Assembly: GCA_963576735.1 (NCBI GenBank)
Contig: OY755191.1
Coordinates: forward strand, 11,065,608-11,129,607
Source: Bedellia somnulentella
Lineage: Eukaryota; Arthropoda; Insecta; Lepidoptera; Bedelliidae
Direction of reading: 5' to 3'
DNA: 64,000 bases
Shown here: positions 55,603 through 64,000 of the stretch, piece after piece
Layout: each line of letters starts with the position of its first letter
How positions within the stretch are numbered: position 1 is the stretch's first letter
The notes under the pieces: model-generated
What the model saw: the letters and a program-made list of their open reading frames with translations, nothing else
Told to the model about the DNA's origin: nothing
The model's database searches: none
Made by a program: the position numbers and the translations under genes

Positions 55603-56790
55603 TCAGATGTTTTCCAATATATTTTCGAATTCGCTCCACGGGCAGTATCCATTATCGTCTATTTTACAACCTTCTAATTCCAAATTTTTAGACCTTGGTG
55701 GGTTATCCCAGCTTAGTTCGATCGCGTCTCTTATTTGATCAGTTGTTTGATACACGTGAGTGACTTTCAGATAATAAATTCCACTCTCTTCGTCTAACCA
55801 TTTTTGAAACACTATAAGACTTGAAACGGGAATCACTTCAAATTGATCATCAATTGTATAGGGCTTACATTGTAGCACTTTTAATACTGGCACTATATTT
55901 GAGTAATGTCCCATTAGTAACGTAAATTCTGATGGTCCATTAAAATCGGCTCTTATATGCTCTATTATAGGTCTCGCTATTTCAGGAGCCACCACATCAT
56001 TTGCGAGCAAAATATCATGAAGGTCTGTAGCAATCAACTGGAGTTTTCGCCGAGACTCAGCATCAATTAAATCTCCCCAACCCATTTTATCTTTCGGGTA
56101 CCGTTCATAATAATCCATCATAAATCCCTCTGCGATTTTGTTGCCAACTTCTAGTGGTCCTTCAATCAAAGGCCGATGACCTGGCCGTATGAGTGCATTA
56201 TGTTCACCTTCCACTAAGTTACAAACTCCTCTTGATAAGCATTCTGGAGAATTTTTATAGTCAATTATTCTTTCTAATTCGAGGAAAGACTGTTTTAATT
56301 TTTCCATATTTATATTATCATACATAGCTTTTTTGGCCGCTTCCAGAAAAGATTCGCTTCGATTTTGAATGATGTTATCGAAAATTGTATGTGCCGCATT
56401 TTTATTTAGGTCCACAGTTATGTGACAATTCGGGACCGCATATTTTATGAAAGCTTTAGCGGCCAATATGTTTCTTGGTGCCCTTCCAGCATAAACTCGA
56501 ACATTATTATCATGGCAACCATCCTCCAAAAAGTTATATTTGCGAAACCACTCATTAAAAAAGTGACCCATCAAGCCTTCGACTTTTATACCTTTTCTAG
56601 TTAAGTACCCGAATTTTTCATTCCGTTCCGGCAAAGGTAGTGGCGAATATTTGTATAGATGTGTGGCTGTGGATGTTCTGATCCCATGACGACTAAATGC
56701 CACCATTTTTTCCAGTTTGTATCCATTGTTTTCTAAGAAATCGTTACACCAAACGTTTATTACTAAACTAAGAAATAATACACTCCTCAT
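55603..56790 (-). CDS. agp-like: Secreted histidine-acid-phosphatase-like protein, Agp (glucose-1-phosphatase) type, catalytic Asp replaced
   Basis: Single exon of 395 residues from ATG 56790 (context ACAATGA). The frame continues upstream to 56808 but without ATG. Residues 1-15 look like a signal peptide (MRSVLFLSLVINVWC). The sequence is collinear with enterobacterial periplasmic glucose-1-phosphatase Agp over its whole length: phosphate-binding SRHGIR (nucleophile His35), LTRKG, MGHFFNEW, VYAGRAPRN, YKNSPEC, EGPLEVGN, YYERYPKDKMGWGDL, and the end GCKIDDNGYCPWSEFENIL. Cysteines expected to form the Agp disulfides are retained. Two departures stand out. The RHGxRxP proline is Ser40, and the HD proton-donor motif GHDSN is GHYSN (Asp to Tyr at 296, codon TAC at 55905-55903). 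Codon use is AT-rich like the host. It is flanked by insect retroelements, so it is integrated rather than contamination. I infer bacterial origin by horizontal transfer; activity is doubtful. Confidence 0.88.
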   Translation of the reverse strand: MRSVLFLSLVINVWCNDFLENNGYKLEKMVAFSRHGIRTSTATHLYKYSPLPLPERNEKFGYLTRKGIKVEGLMGHFFNEWFRKYNFLEDGCHDNNVRVYAGRAPRNILAAKAFIKYAVPNCHITVDLNKNAAHTIFDNIIQNRSESFLEAAKKAMYDNINMEKLKQSFLELERIIDYKNSPECLSRGVCNLVEGEHNALIRPGHRPLIEGPLEVGNKIAEGFMMDYYERYPKDKMGWGDLIDAESRRKLQLIATDLHDILLANDVVAPEIARPIIEHIRADFNGPSEFTLLMGHYSNIVPVLKVLQCKPYTIDDQFEVIPVSSLIVFQKWLDEESGIYYLKVTHVYQTTDQIRDAIELSWDNPPRSKNLELEGCKIDDNGYCPWSEFENILENI

Positions 56791-56806
56791 TGTAACCTTA
56801 ACATCC

Positions 56807-56814
56807 AACTGAGT
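56807..56814 (-). promoter_or_regulatory. Initiator-like motif before the Agp-like gene
   Basis: ACTCAGTT matches the arthropod TCAGT initiator about 20 nt before the ATG, with an AATAAA-type TATA-like element about 26 bp further upstream. Weak evidence. Confidence 0.25.
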
Positions 56815-56956
56815 GTAATTTCATTTTTGTGTTTATTGATCGACATCATGTGCGCTCCGAACATCTGAATCAATATTATACTTATGTAGCAGGTACTATG
56901 CAATGTATTTGCATTGAGAAGTTTCATGAAACTAAATGCCAGCCATAAATTACCAA

Positions 56957-57180
56957 ACATACGTACATATACTCACGGCTATTAATCCCTTAGAGAGGTA
57001 GCCAGGGCTTTAGAATCGGAAAATCTTCAGCCACTTTTGGAAGTTAGGTGGCGGAAAGAATGTCAAATAAATGTTTTTGTTGATATGTGTCCAACTGCAT
57101 CTCCAAAAAAACACTTAAAAAGCCCCAATACCCTTAGTTGCCTCTGATCACCCATGGGAAGAAATGGGGTTGTGCTTAGA
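56957..57180 (-). repeat. Short interspersed repeat, family A
   Basis: Inverted copy (TATACTCACGGCTATTAATC to GAAATGGGGTTGTGCTTAG), old. Confidence 0.7.
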
Positions 57181-58250
57181 CTTGGCCAATCTAGATCCTT
57201 TTACTGATTACGATATAATAGATCTTTTGTTGGAACTGATATATATCGCTATTTTATATCTTTATATCCAAATAGATCTTTATATCTAAACACGTAAATG
57301 TATCTGAACTTGTCTTCTGATCTATTAAGATCTAATTGAAATGTACCAGAAAGCAATGATTCACATATTATTAGTGAAGTACGACTGATTAAAACAGTTA
57401 AAAATAAGTTAATTTTCATTGGATTATTTTGAACTAGAAAGTTTGTAGTAGAAATATAGTTAATTTGGAAATTAATAATTACTTGGTTAATGTTATTTGC
57501 TAAAATAATAATATAATCGCTATTGCTAAGACAGCAGTATTGCTCACACCCACAATAATAGTGCATCATAAAAAGCACGCCTTTTTTAAAGAATCGCGTC
57601 TGTCATATACTTTCTCTGTCTAATCAAAGCAATAGAGAAATAGCTCTGCAAGACATCCACCGAAGCGGCACTGTTCATGAGAATGAAAGACAAGAATGAT
57701 CTAGTTCGGTTATACGAAATCCACTGACCGCGCACGAGTGGTGCACGACCTCTCACGAACGAAAGACAAGAATGATCTAGTTGAGATATAAAGATCTACT
57801 CGGACGGGCACTGATATAAGAGAGATAGATTGATTTGTTAAGGATATATATCATTGGATTAAATCACTCCTTATCATCCCCTGTCTATCTGTTTTAAGCC
57901 GACACTATACAACAGTTACCAAAGTCTTTGCTACAGATCCACAATCTTTTCTTGGCCGGCGGCGACTACTGGTATACTGTCGCCATTTTGAAATTTCGAC
58001 CTGTCATTGTCAGTTAGTTCTTAACTAAATAAAAAATATAGGGTGACCTACGTATACAATAAATTATCACTTTCATTAATATTTTTTGTAGTGGAAACTT
58101 TTTTTCAAAGACAATTATTTTTATGGTGTATCTTTGCTTATTGATAAACGCTTTTATTTCCAGCATTCAATATAAAAAATTATGAAAATTATTATTTATT
58201 TTGTTAAATTTTATCTAAGTAGGGTTACACCGTCCGAAAAGTTGTGCGGT
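57181..58250. other. No gene; contains an imperfect direct repeat
   Basis: GAAAGACAAGAATGATCTAG occurs at about 57685 and 57761 (75 bp apart) with related flanks; several AGATCTTTATATCT-type motifs lie at 57270-57290. No coding evidence. Confidence 0.4.
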
Positions 58251-58309
58251 CATCTATAGTCATGCGGTGCGGGTTACGGGAAGTGGGGAAATGCTCCCGA
58301 ATAAGATTT

Positions 58310-58385
58310 CACTTCGTATACACTGATGCGTGGGTTCTAATCCTAATGCGGGGATGTACCAATGTGTCATTTCTTAAGTCATAAC
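58310..58385 (+). repeat. tRNA-derived SINE (family C), degenerate head
   Basis: GGGTTCTAATCC (B box) and CCAATGTGTCATTTCTTAAG match the family-C head/body junction. Confidence 0.5.
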
Positions 58386-58805
58386 ATAACTGTCTGACAT
58401 ATATATATATATATAAATACAAGGCAAATACGACGTGATAGCTACTTGACATATTTAGTTTCTACGACATTCATATCCATGTCTATTCTCGGAGGAGGAA
58501 ATCATAAGTGGAATTCCCCTTACTGTTGAAGGTATGTAACGAGGTTTTCTTCTTAGTTGTACGACCACTTGCACGCACGACCAAGCTTTGCTTATGTGAG
58601 TTCACTGTAATTTTCCATTCAAGAAATAAAACTACTTAGATAGAGAAATACTCCAGTAAAGTTAACTCTTACATTTGAATCACAACAAGTTTTATTAGAG
58701 CTATGTTGTAGGAACTCATTTTATATATATTTGAATCACTCTTTTTAATCCATTAAAAAATTGTACTTGGTCCATTAATGTAATAAGAATGATTAATTAT
58801 TTACA

Positions 58806-59865
58806 GAGTACAACAGTTGCAACGATCATAATTACTTTGCTGTTCATGTCACAAAGGATGATGCAGGATGCTGCAGACTATAAATGTTTACAGGTAATAC
58901 ATATGCCCATTTAAATTAATATTACTTTAATGTTGTGTTAGTGTTAAATCCATTGTAAAAAATAATTCAGTTGGTCGATGAGCAAAAATGATGTTCACAT
59001 AATTATTCCTGCCCATCAAGCAGACAAGAAGTCCATATCCCAATGCAAACTATTGGTTAGTAAATATTTTTCCTTCCACATTTACTGTAGAAGATTAAAA
59101 GTGCTTAGTCTTTTTTGAAAATAAAAACAATATATAAATTTTTTCTAATTTCTCCAGACAGTGAGGGTAAATCATCTACCCAAGGACTGCTAAACGTGCA
59201 TAAACTTGCAAGCTCTCAAATTAAACTTGAGGATTTTGACGGCCTGAATAAAAACCTCGGTACTTTTTTAATACAGTTAAGGATTACTAGACATAATAAA
59301 ATGGCTAGGCATTTGCTTTTGGGAAACAAAGTCCAAAGGGATATAAATTATTGGAGTACCCAGCAAAAGGATACTCAGCAGACTAAGTATGATATAGTTC
59401 CTTTGTGTCTAATCTGAAACTTGTTTTTTTTTCGATTCGGGCTTGGGACAGCCACGTGAAACAATGAAGACCACCGCTGATGTGGTAAAGTTTTTTGGTG
59501 AGCTGTTTGACAGCGTAAATGTTTACCAGGCTCAACAAGAAGAGGAAAGCTATGATCTACTGTGAAGCCCGAATCTAAGCACATAGAACTGAGGCAAAAA
59601 CCAATTAGGGTCTCAAAAATATGAAGTTTATAGCCTCCACCAGTAAATTAACTATGCAAGCAGGTGAACCAAGATGTGTATGTGCTCCTACATTGGATGG
59701 ATGAATTACTACACTGCAGAGTTTTTTTGGGATTGTCTAAGTTATTGTTTTCCTAGTTTGGCACAAGCTATTTTTATCCAAGATATTCAAATCAAGACTC
59801 GAAAGTTTCTTAGGTCATATAACAGCAATGAGCCACTGAGATACTAATCCTGATGCTAACATTTA
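58806..59865 (+). pseudogene. P-element/THAP9-like transposase remnant
   Basis: Plus-strand blocks in shifting frames recall P-element-type transposases: GLLNVHKLASSQIKLEDF (about 59180-59240), a block around MKTTADVVKFFGELFDSVN (59465-59520), GEPRCVCAPTLDGW (about 59665-59705), and a terminal block with KFLRSYNSNEPLRY (about 59800-59840), which resembles the conserved IRS-N-SN motif. Frameshifts and stops separate them, so it cannot make a whole protein. Family assignment is by motif memory and moderately certain. Confidence 0.45.
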
Positions 59866-60507
59866 ATTTATTATTTTAAATCTTTGTATTAACTAACATT
59901 TCAAGCATAGTATCAAAATTCACAAACTGTAAAGAAGGTGTAAACAAAAGCACAACTAGAAAGAAACCGTAAGAAATTAATATCGAAAAGTTACATGTCT
60001 TGGTCAGATTGTATAGAGCATGACAGAAGAGTAAAACTGTTTTTATAAAATTTTTATTATACGGTTGCCTGGCCATAACTGGTGCAATATAATATGAAAC
60101 AGGAAAATATAAAACGGCATGTTTATTAAATGGGGTCTATGTAACAGTTAGCATACAAGATATACTTACAATATATAACTTACAGGTTAAGAAGAAGAGA
60201 AATAAAATATTATAAAAATACTGTCCTTTTATTTATCTTTTTGAAATTACCAATCTTGTCTGGTACTAAACTAATTTACATATCGACAAAGGCATCACTA
60301 AAGTTTTATCGATATCGACAAAAATAGAAAAAGGTACAGCACTATAGAGACCGAACGACGCCATTACTGTCGCGACGTGGCGCCATAACCGCGGGCAGAG
60401 AAAACTACACTTCAATCTATTCTGTCCCATCTGTAGGTACTACTAATATTTAATCTGTGGATGTTATCATGATGTTATAAATATGTGTTTTATAAAATAT
60501 TAATTTA
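59866..60507. other. No gene seen
   Basis: AT-rich; a short GC-richer piece at 60345-60405 (GCGACGTGGCGCCATAACCG) is unexplained. Confidence 0.35.
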
Positions 60508-60592
60508 ACTGTTGAGTTAGCATCCCATAATACAAGTTCTACTTAGTTTTTGGCTAACTTGATCTGTATATAATATGTCCGTATATAATTTG
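60508..60592 (+). repeat. Retroelement 3' tail (family D)
   Basis: TGTTGAGTTAGCATCCC and TTTGGCTAACTTGATCTG match the tail at 45049-45298. Confidence 0.55.
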
Positions 60593-60596
60593 AATG

Positions 60597-60640
60597 TTTA
60601 TTGTTCATGAAAACCTCATTTTAGGATTATTCCTAATAAG
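60597..60640 (+). repeat. Half copy of the 37.7-kb palindrome
   Basis: TGTTCATGAAAACCTCATTT and AGGATTATTCCTAATAAG match one arm of 37650-37803. Confidence 0.6.
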
Positions 60641-61197
60641 TATATCCCCGCCAGTGTCGAAATTTTGCTTTTCTTTGTTTGTCCTTTATTTATTATGTCG
60701 GTATATGTTTTTTTTATTTATTTTTATCAAATATGTAATAAAAAGCTTCCTATTAAATCATTATACGCACTTGGATTCTGTGCAAAAGAGATTTGGGTCG
60801 CTTTAAAATTACAAAAGTGAAAACTAGTTACTTAACGTTTTCAGGAAAGCCACTTTGATCCAGAAAGGCTTAATAAAAAGTATAAGAACAATTTCGTATA
60901 GGTACACCTTGGGTATGTGTTGTAAACATCTTTACGACGCTACTGAACGCAGCTGTCATCTTACATGTTACTTGTCTGTGACGTCCATACTCTCGTTGTT
61001 TTTTGTTGTCTGTGAATTCAACAATTTCGATTTGAATTTTTTCGGTTACATTTCATTACAACGGAATTTGTGTATGTTAACTTTAGCATCGCCCGTATAG
61101 ATTTTTATGTTGATATTCAGTTTTTGTTTATTGAAGAACCAAATATATGTGAAGATTATATACGGTTAAGTTTTTAACGACTTATACAGCCAGCACA

Positions 61198-61256
61198 ATG
61201 GACAGAAGTAGCAGACGAGATAAAAATCAAAATATACAGGTGTTTGTAAGATTACG
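61198..61256 (+). CDS. Klp61F: Kinesin-5 exon 1
   Basis: Start ATG to ta cg|gtatgt; encodes the short N-terminus and first motor strand (NIQVFVRL). Confidence 0.9.
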
Positions 61257-64000
61257 GTATGTATTTTCCCATAACATTTATGATTTATTATTAATATGAG
61301 AAGAGACAAGCATTTGTGTTAACATCTTTAGCGTATTATCCTTTATTAGCGGAATGTAACTAAAACATCGGTTTTCTATGTGACGATTGGACTAAAGCTA
61401 GGTGAATGGACTATGTTGTCGGGATCTATTGATGGTTTTAAATACTGCTCTTTATAGATACTGTAATATTAGGAAAGTGGTAATATAAATTGTTTATATT
61501 AAGCATCTGAGTATTTATTATATCATCATCAGCCAATAGAAACCTAAGGCTATACACAAGTCTCCCTCAAAGATCTCCTCATTTTAGACTTGCATTTTGC
61601 CTATATGGCATAGGCATCATCTGAATTCATCATAATTTTAGAGCACTTGTGCATTTTGTAATTACTTGGTTATTTTTGTAGCCCATTGAATCAGCGGGAA
61701 CGTGATATAAAATCTCTAAATGTGGTGGAAGTAACAAACAATCGAGAGGTGGTGGTGCGCCAATCTCACCAGACCTCTCTGACTAAGAAGTTTACATTTG
61801 ACAGAGCATTTGCACCAAATGCTAAACAGGTAATGATTTTTTCTCAGATTCTATTATAACATCAAGTGACTTTGGACATACTTAATTGACTTAATAATTC
61901 TTCATAAAAAAAATATAAAAAATATGTTACAATTTAAGTGATCTTATGTAAGATTGTAATAAAAATCCTCTGAAACAATTTCCCATATTTTACAAAGGAT
62001 TTAATCTCTGCCCATAACTGATATGGTTAGTCTACACCATTTTATTTTCAATGTTATTGCTTGAATTTTGAATTATATGGCAGAAACATTGATTAATTTA
62101 TATTATTAAAACTAAATTGTTGGAATTCATAACCAGTTTGAATTCAGACAGGTTTGCTACCTATTGTAATTAGAAAGAAAAGATGTTTATTTGCCCTTGT
62201 ATGCACAATAATAACAATTCTTACATAAACACAATAAATAAAATATAAAAAAACAACAAAACTACAATACACTAAAATAATCATGTACAATACAACACTT
62301 TAAAATATAAAATTACAGTACTTCTTGCATCACTAAAATATAAAATTACAGTACCTCTTGCATCATTGCATTGGTGCTGCATCTTACACTCCATAAATTC
62401 ATTTATACACTCCATTTTCATGAAATAAAAGGTATAATTTTAATGCTTTTACAGGTAGAAGTATACCAAGAAGTGGTAAGCCCACTTATTGCAGAAGTAT
62501 TATGCGGGTACAATTGCACAGTGTTTGCGTATGGGCAAACTGGCACCGGGAAGACACATACCATGGTCGGCGAGCGCACCAGCGTTGACACCACTTGGCA
62601 AACCGTATGTATTGCTGTTTATATTTTTTTGTCACTTAGCTAGTTTATAAATTATCTATACTTGTGGTAGTAATCTCATAAAGGGGTGAATATAGTAAAA
62701 TGCATTAGAATAATTCAGTGTAAATAAACGTCTCTATGCAATACTTTAGTGATAAGATCAAGGATCTTATTAATTTAATTATAATTTATCTGCTAATAAT
62801 ATATATATAATATCATTGATCATATATACCAAACATGGCCGATCCATACAAATTCAACGCACAAAAGTGGACCACGAGAATGACAAGACTGTTTGACAAT
62901 GAAATAGTTATTTTTCTACAATTATGGACCTTACCACATTTTATTAAGACCTATTATGTATTGCAAGATCTAGCACGGGACTGTCAGTGAAACAGTGCTT
63001 ACCATGCTTTGTTGGTGTATCTTTGGTATATATGATCAAAGCATAATATACTTAGCACAAAATTATTTGTCCACAGGACCCACTGGCAGGTATAATTCCC
63101 CGAGCGCTAAGTCAGTTATTTGACGAGCTACGTCTCTCCAACACTGAGTACACTATCCGGGTATCATACCTGGAACTTTATAATGAAGAGCTATTTGACT
63201 TGCTATCGACCACTGAGGATAACTCAAAACTGAGGATCTATGAGAATGTCACGAGGAAGGGATCTAATATTGTACATGGGTTGGAGGAGATTACTGTAAG
63301 TAAAACATTAAATAATTTATCTTGAGGAGTAAAATTAAATAACAAAGTAGAAGATTTTTATAGTTTAAAGTTCAATTTTAAATTCAATTAATATCCAAAG
63401 TAAATATCTCTTGACTTAATTAGCATGGTAAGCTGTGTAGTGTATCTGGCTTAGAATAGCACTACCCCATTTCTTCCGGTGGTTGTACGTAAGAGGTGAC
63501 TTACAGACTTGGGTCTTTTTAAGGGATTTTTGGACGATGCAGTTAGAGACCCATCACCAACAACCTTTATTCTACCATCTTTTCCCCACTCAACTTCCAA
63601 AAGTGGCTAAGGAATTTATAATTTCTCAGCTCTGGCTACCCCTTTTAGGGATTTATAGCCGTGATGTATGTATGTTAATTAGCTCAATTTTCGGAAGGAT
63701 TGGCTTAGCTGAGCATTGTTGAAAGTTATTCTGAATTGAATCACTATTTTGTAACATAGTTTACTGTTCAAAATCTCTATATCAATTTTTACGAAATTTT
63801 GTGTAAATTCAAAAAGCCTAAAAATAATGTGTATGCTACTAAGGGTAGTCTACCCGTTTTATTTTGTTTATATGGCAATATAATGATTTATAGCCTAGTG
63901 GAATAGATGCAATATGCAATAATAAGTCCTTCCGTACAGGTTTACAACAAGAATGAAGTATACGAGATAATGACTCAAGGGCAAGAGAGGAAGCGAGTGG
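61198..64000 (+). CDS. Klp61F: Kinesin-5 motor (Klp61F/KIF11 type), N-terminal part
   Basis: Exons 61198-61256, 61682-61829, 62455-62604, 63077-63295 and 63940-64000 (continues beyond the window), all with GT/AG sites and matching phases. They encode about 212 residues of the motor domain. A short N-terminus ([11 protein letters not shown]) leads to [20 protein letters not shown]. The ATP-binding P-loop is GQTGTGKT, preceded by [22 protein letters not shown] and [15 protein letters not shown] are typical of the BimC/kinesin-5 class. Kinesin-5 is the tetrameric plus-end motor that slides antiparallel spindle microtubules. ATG 61198 has a good context (cacaATGG). Switch I and II lie outside the window. 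Confidence 0.93.
61682..61829 (+). CDS. Klp61F: Kinesin-5 exon 2
   Basis: Acceptor tttttgtag, donor cag|gtaatg; encodes [20 protein letters not shown] and [18 protein letters not shown]. Confidence 0.93.
62180..62260 (-). repeat. LINE 3' tail (family E)
   Basis: GATGTTTATTTGCCCTTGTA and GCACAATAATAACAATTC match 10570-10700; in kinesin intron 2. Confidence 0.5.
62455..62604 (+). CDS. Klp61F: Kinesin-5 exon 3 (P-loop)
   Basis: Acceptor gcttttacag, donor acc|gtatgt; encodes [16 protein letters not shown] and the P-loop [13 protein letters not shown]. Confidence 0.95.
63077..63295 (+). CDS. Klp61F: Kinesin-5 exon 4
   Basis: Acceptor tgtccacag, donor act|gtaagt; encodes [18 protein letters not shown] and [15 protein letters not shown]. 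Confidence 0.95.
63425..63674 (+). repeat. Short interspersed repeat, family A, with target duplication
   Basis: In kinesin intron 4. TTAATTAGC is duplicated at 63416-63424 and 63675-63683. Confidence 0.9.
63940..64000 (+). CDS. Klp61F: Kinesin-5 exon 5, cut by the window end
   Basis: Acceptor tccgtacag; encodes [20 protein letters not shown], the stretch before switch I. Confidence 0.92.

Noticed and set aside
55603..56790. Bacterial contamination as the source of the Agp-like gene
   Set aside because: It is AT-rich with insect-like context and flanked on both sides by insect repeats in continuous sequence; long reads would settle it.
57181..57840. A large DNA transposon between 57.2 and 57.8 kb
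   Set aside because: AGATCT-containing motifs at both sides suggested ends, but no matching inverted termini or target duplication could be found.

Overview
The window is nuclear DNA of an insect, almost certainly a moth or butterfly. It is AT-rich and packed with transposon remains. Helitrons with the lepidopteran TCTATAC...CTAG ends, RTE-, CR1/jockey- and Penelope-type retroelements, a piggyBac-like element, MITEs and about 45 short SINE-like copies fill most of the space. Three protein-coding loci can be read by eye. (1) The transcriptional co-repressor nab (NGFI-A-binding protein family), plus strand, eight coding exons from about 21.27 kb to 50.15 kb with a 20-kb first intron. (2) An intronless, secreted histidine-acid-phosphatase-like gene on the minus strand (55603-56790). 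It is collinear with the enterobacterial glucose-1-phosphatase Agp and lacks the catalytic Asp of the His-Asp pair. (3) The first five coding exons of a kinesin-5 (Klp61F/KIF11 type) on the plus strand (61198 to the window end).

Layout. 0-6 kb: one possible exon of an unidentified gene (808-911), then a ~110-bp tandem array split by an RTE LINE dimer and a Penelope-like element and ending in a GC-rich island. 6-20 kb: gene-free, with nested SINEs, an internally deleted piggyBac-like element, MITEs and LINE 3' ends. 20.9-21.4 kb: GC-rich nab promoter and first coding exon. 21.4-41.8 kb: nab intron 1, where repeat-poor AT-rich islands alternate with SINEs, a Helitron, a 603-bp MITE and LINE fragments. 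41.8-51.2 kb: remaining nab exons and 3' UTR. 52.1-55.4 kb: a CR1/jockey-like LINE cut by a Helitron. 55.6-56.8 kb: the Agp-like gene. 57-60.5 kb: repeats and a decayed P-element-like transposase. 61.2-64 kb: the kinesin.

The three genes show no functional link. The most informative signals are the Agp-like gene, which looks like bacterial gene transfer with a lost catalytic residue; a tRNA-derived SINE inserted 14 bp before the nab exon-4 splice acceptor; a 3'-terminal signature shared by the RTE LINE and two unrelated SINE families; and a LINE dimer inside a single target-site duplication that looks like a template jump. Exon borders were set by reading frame, phase and GT/AG sites only. 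Family names come from motif recognition, not from database searches.
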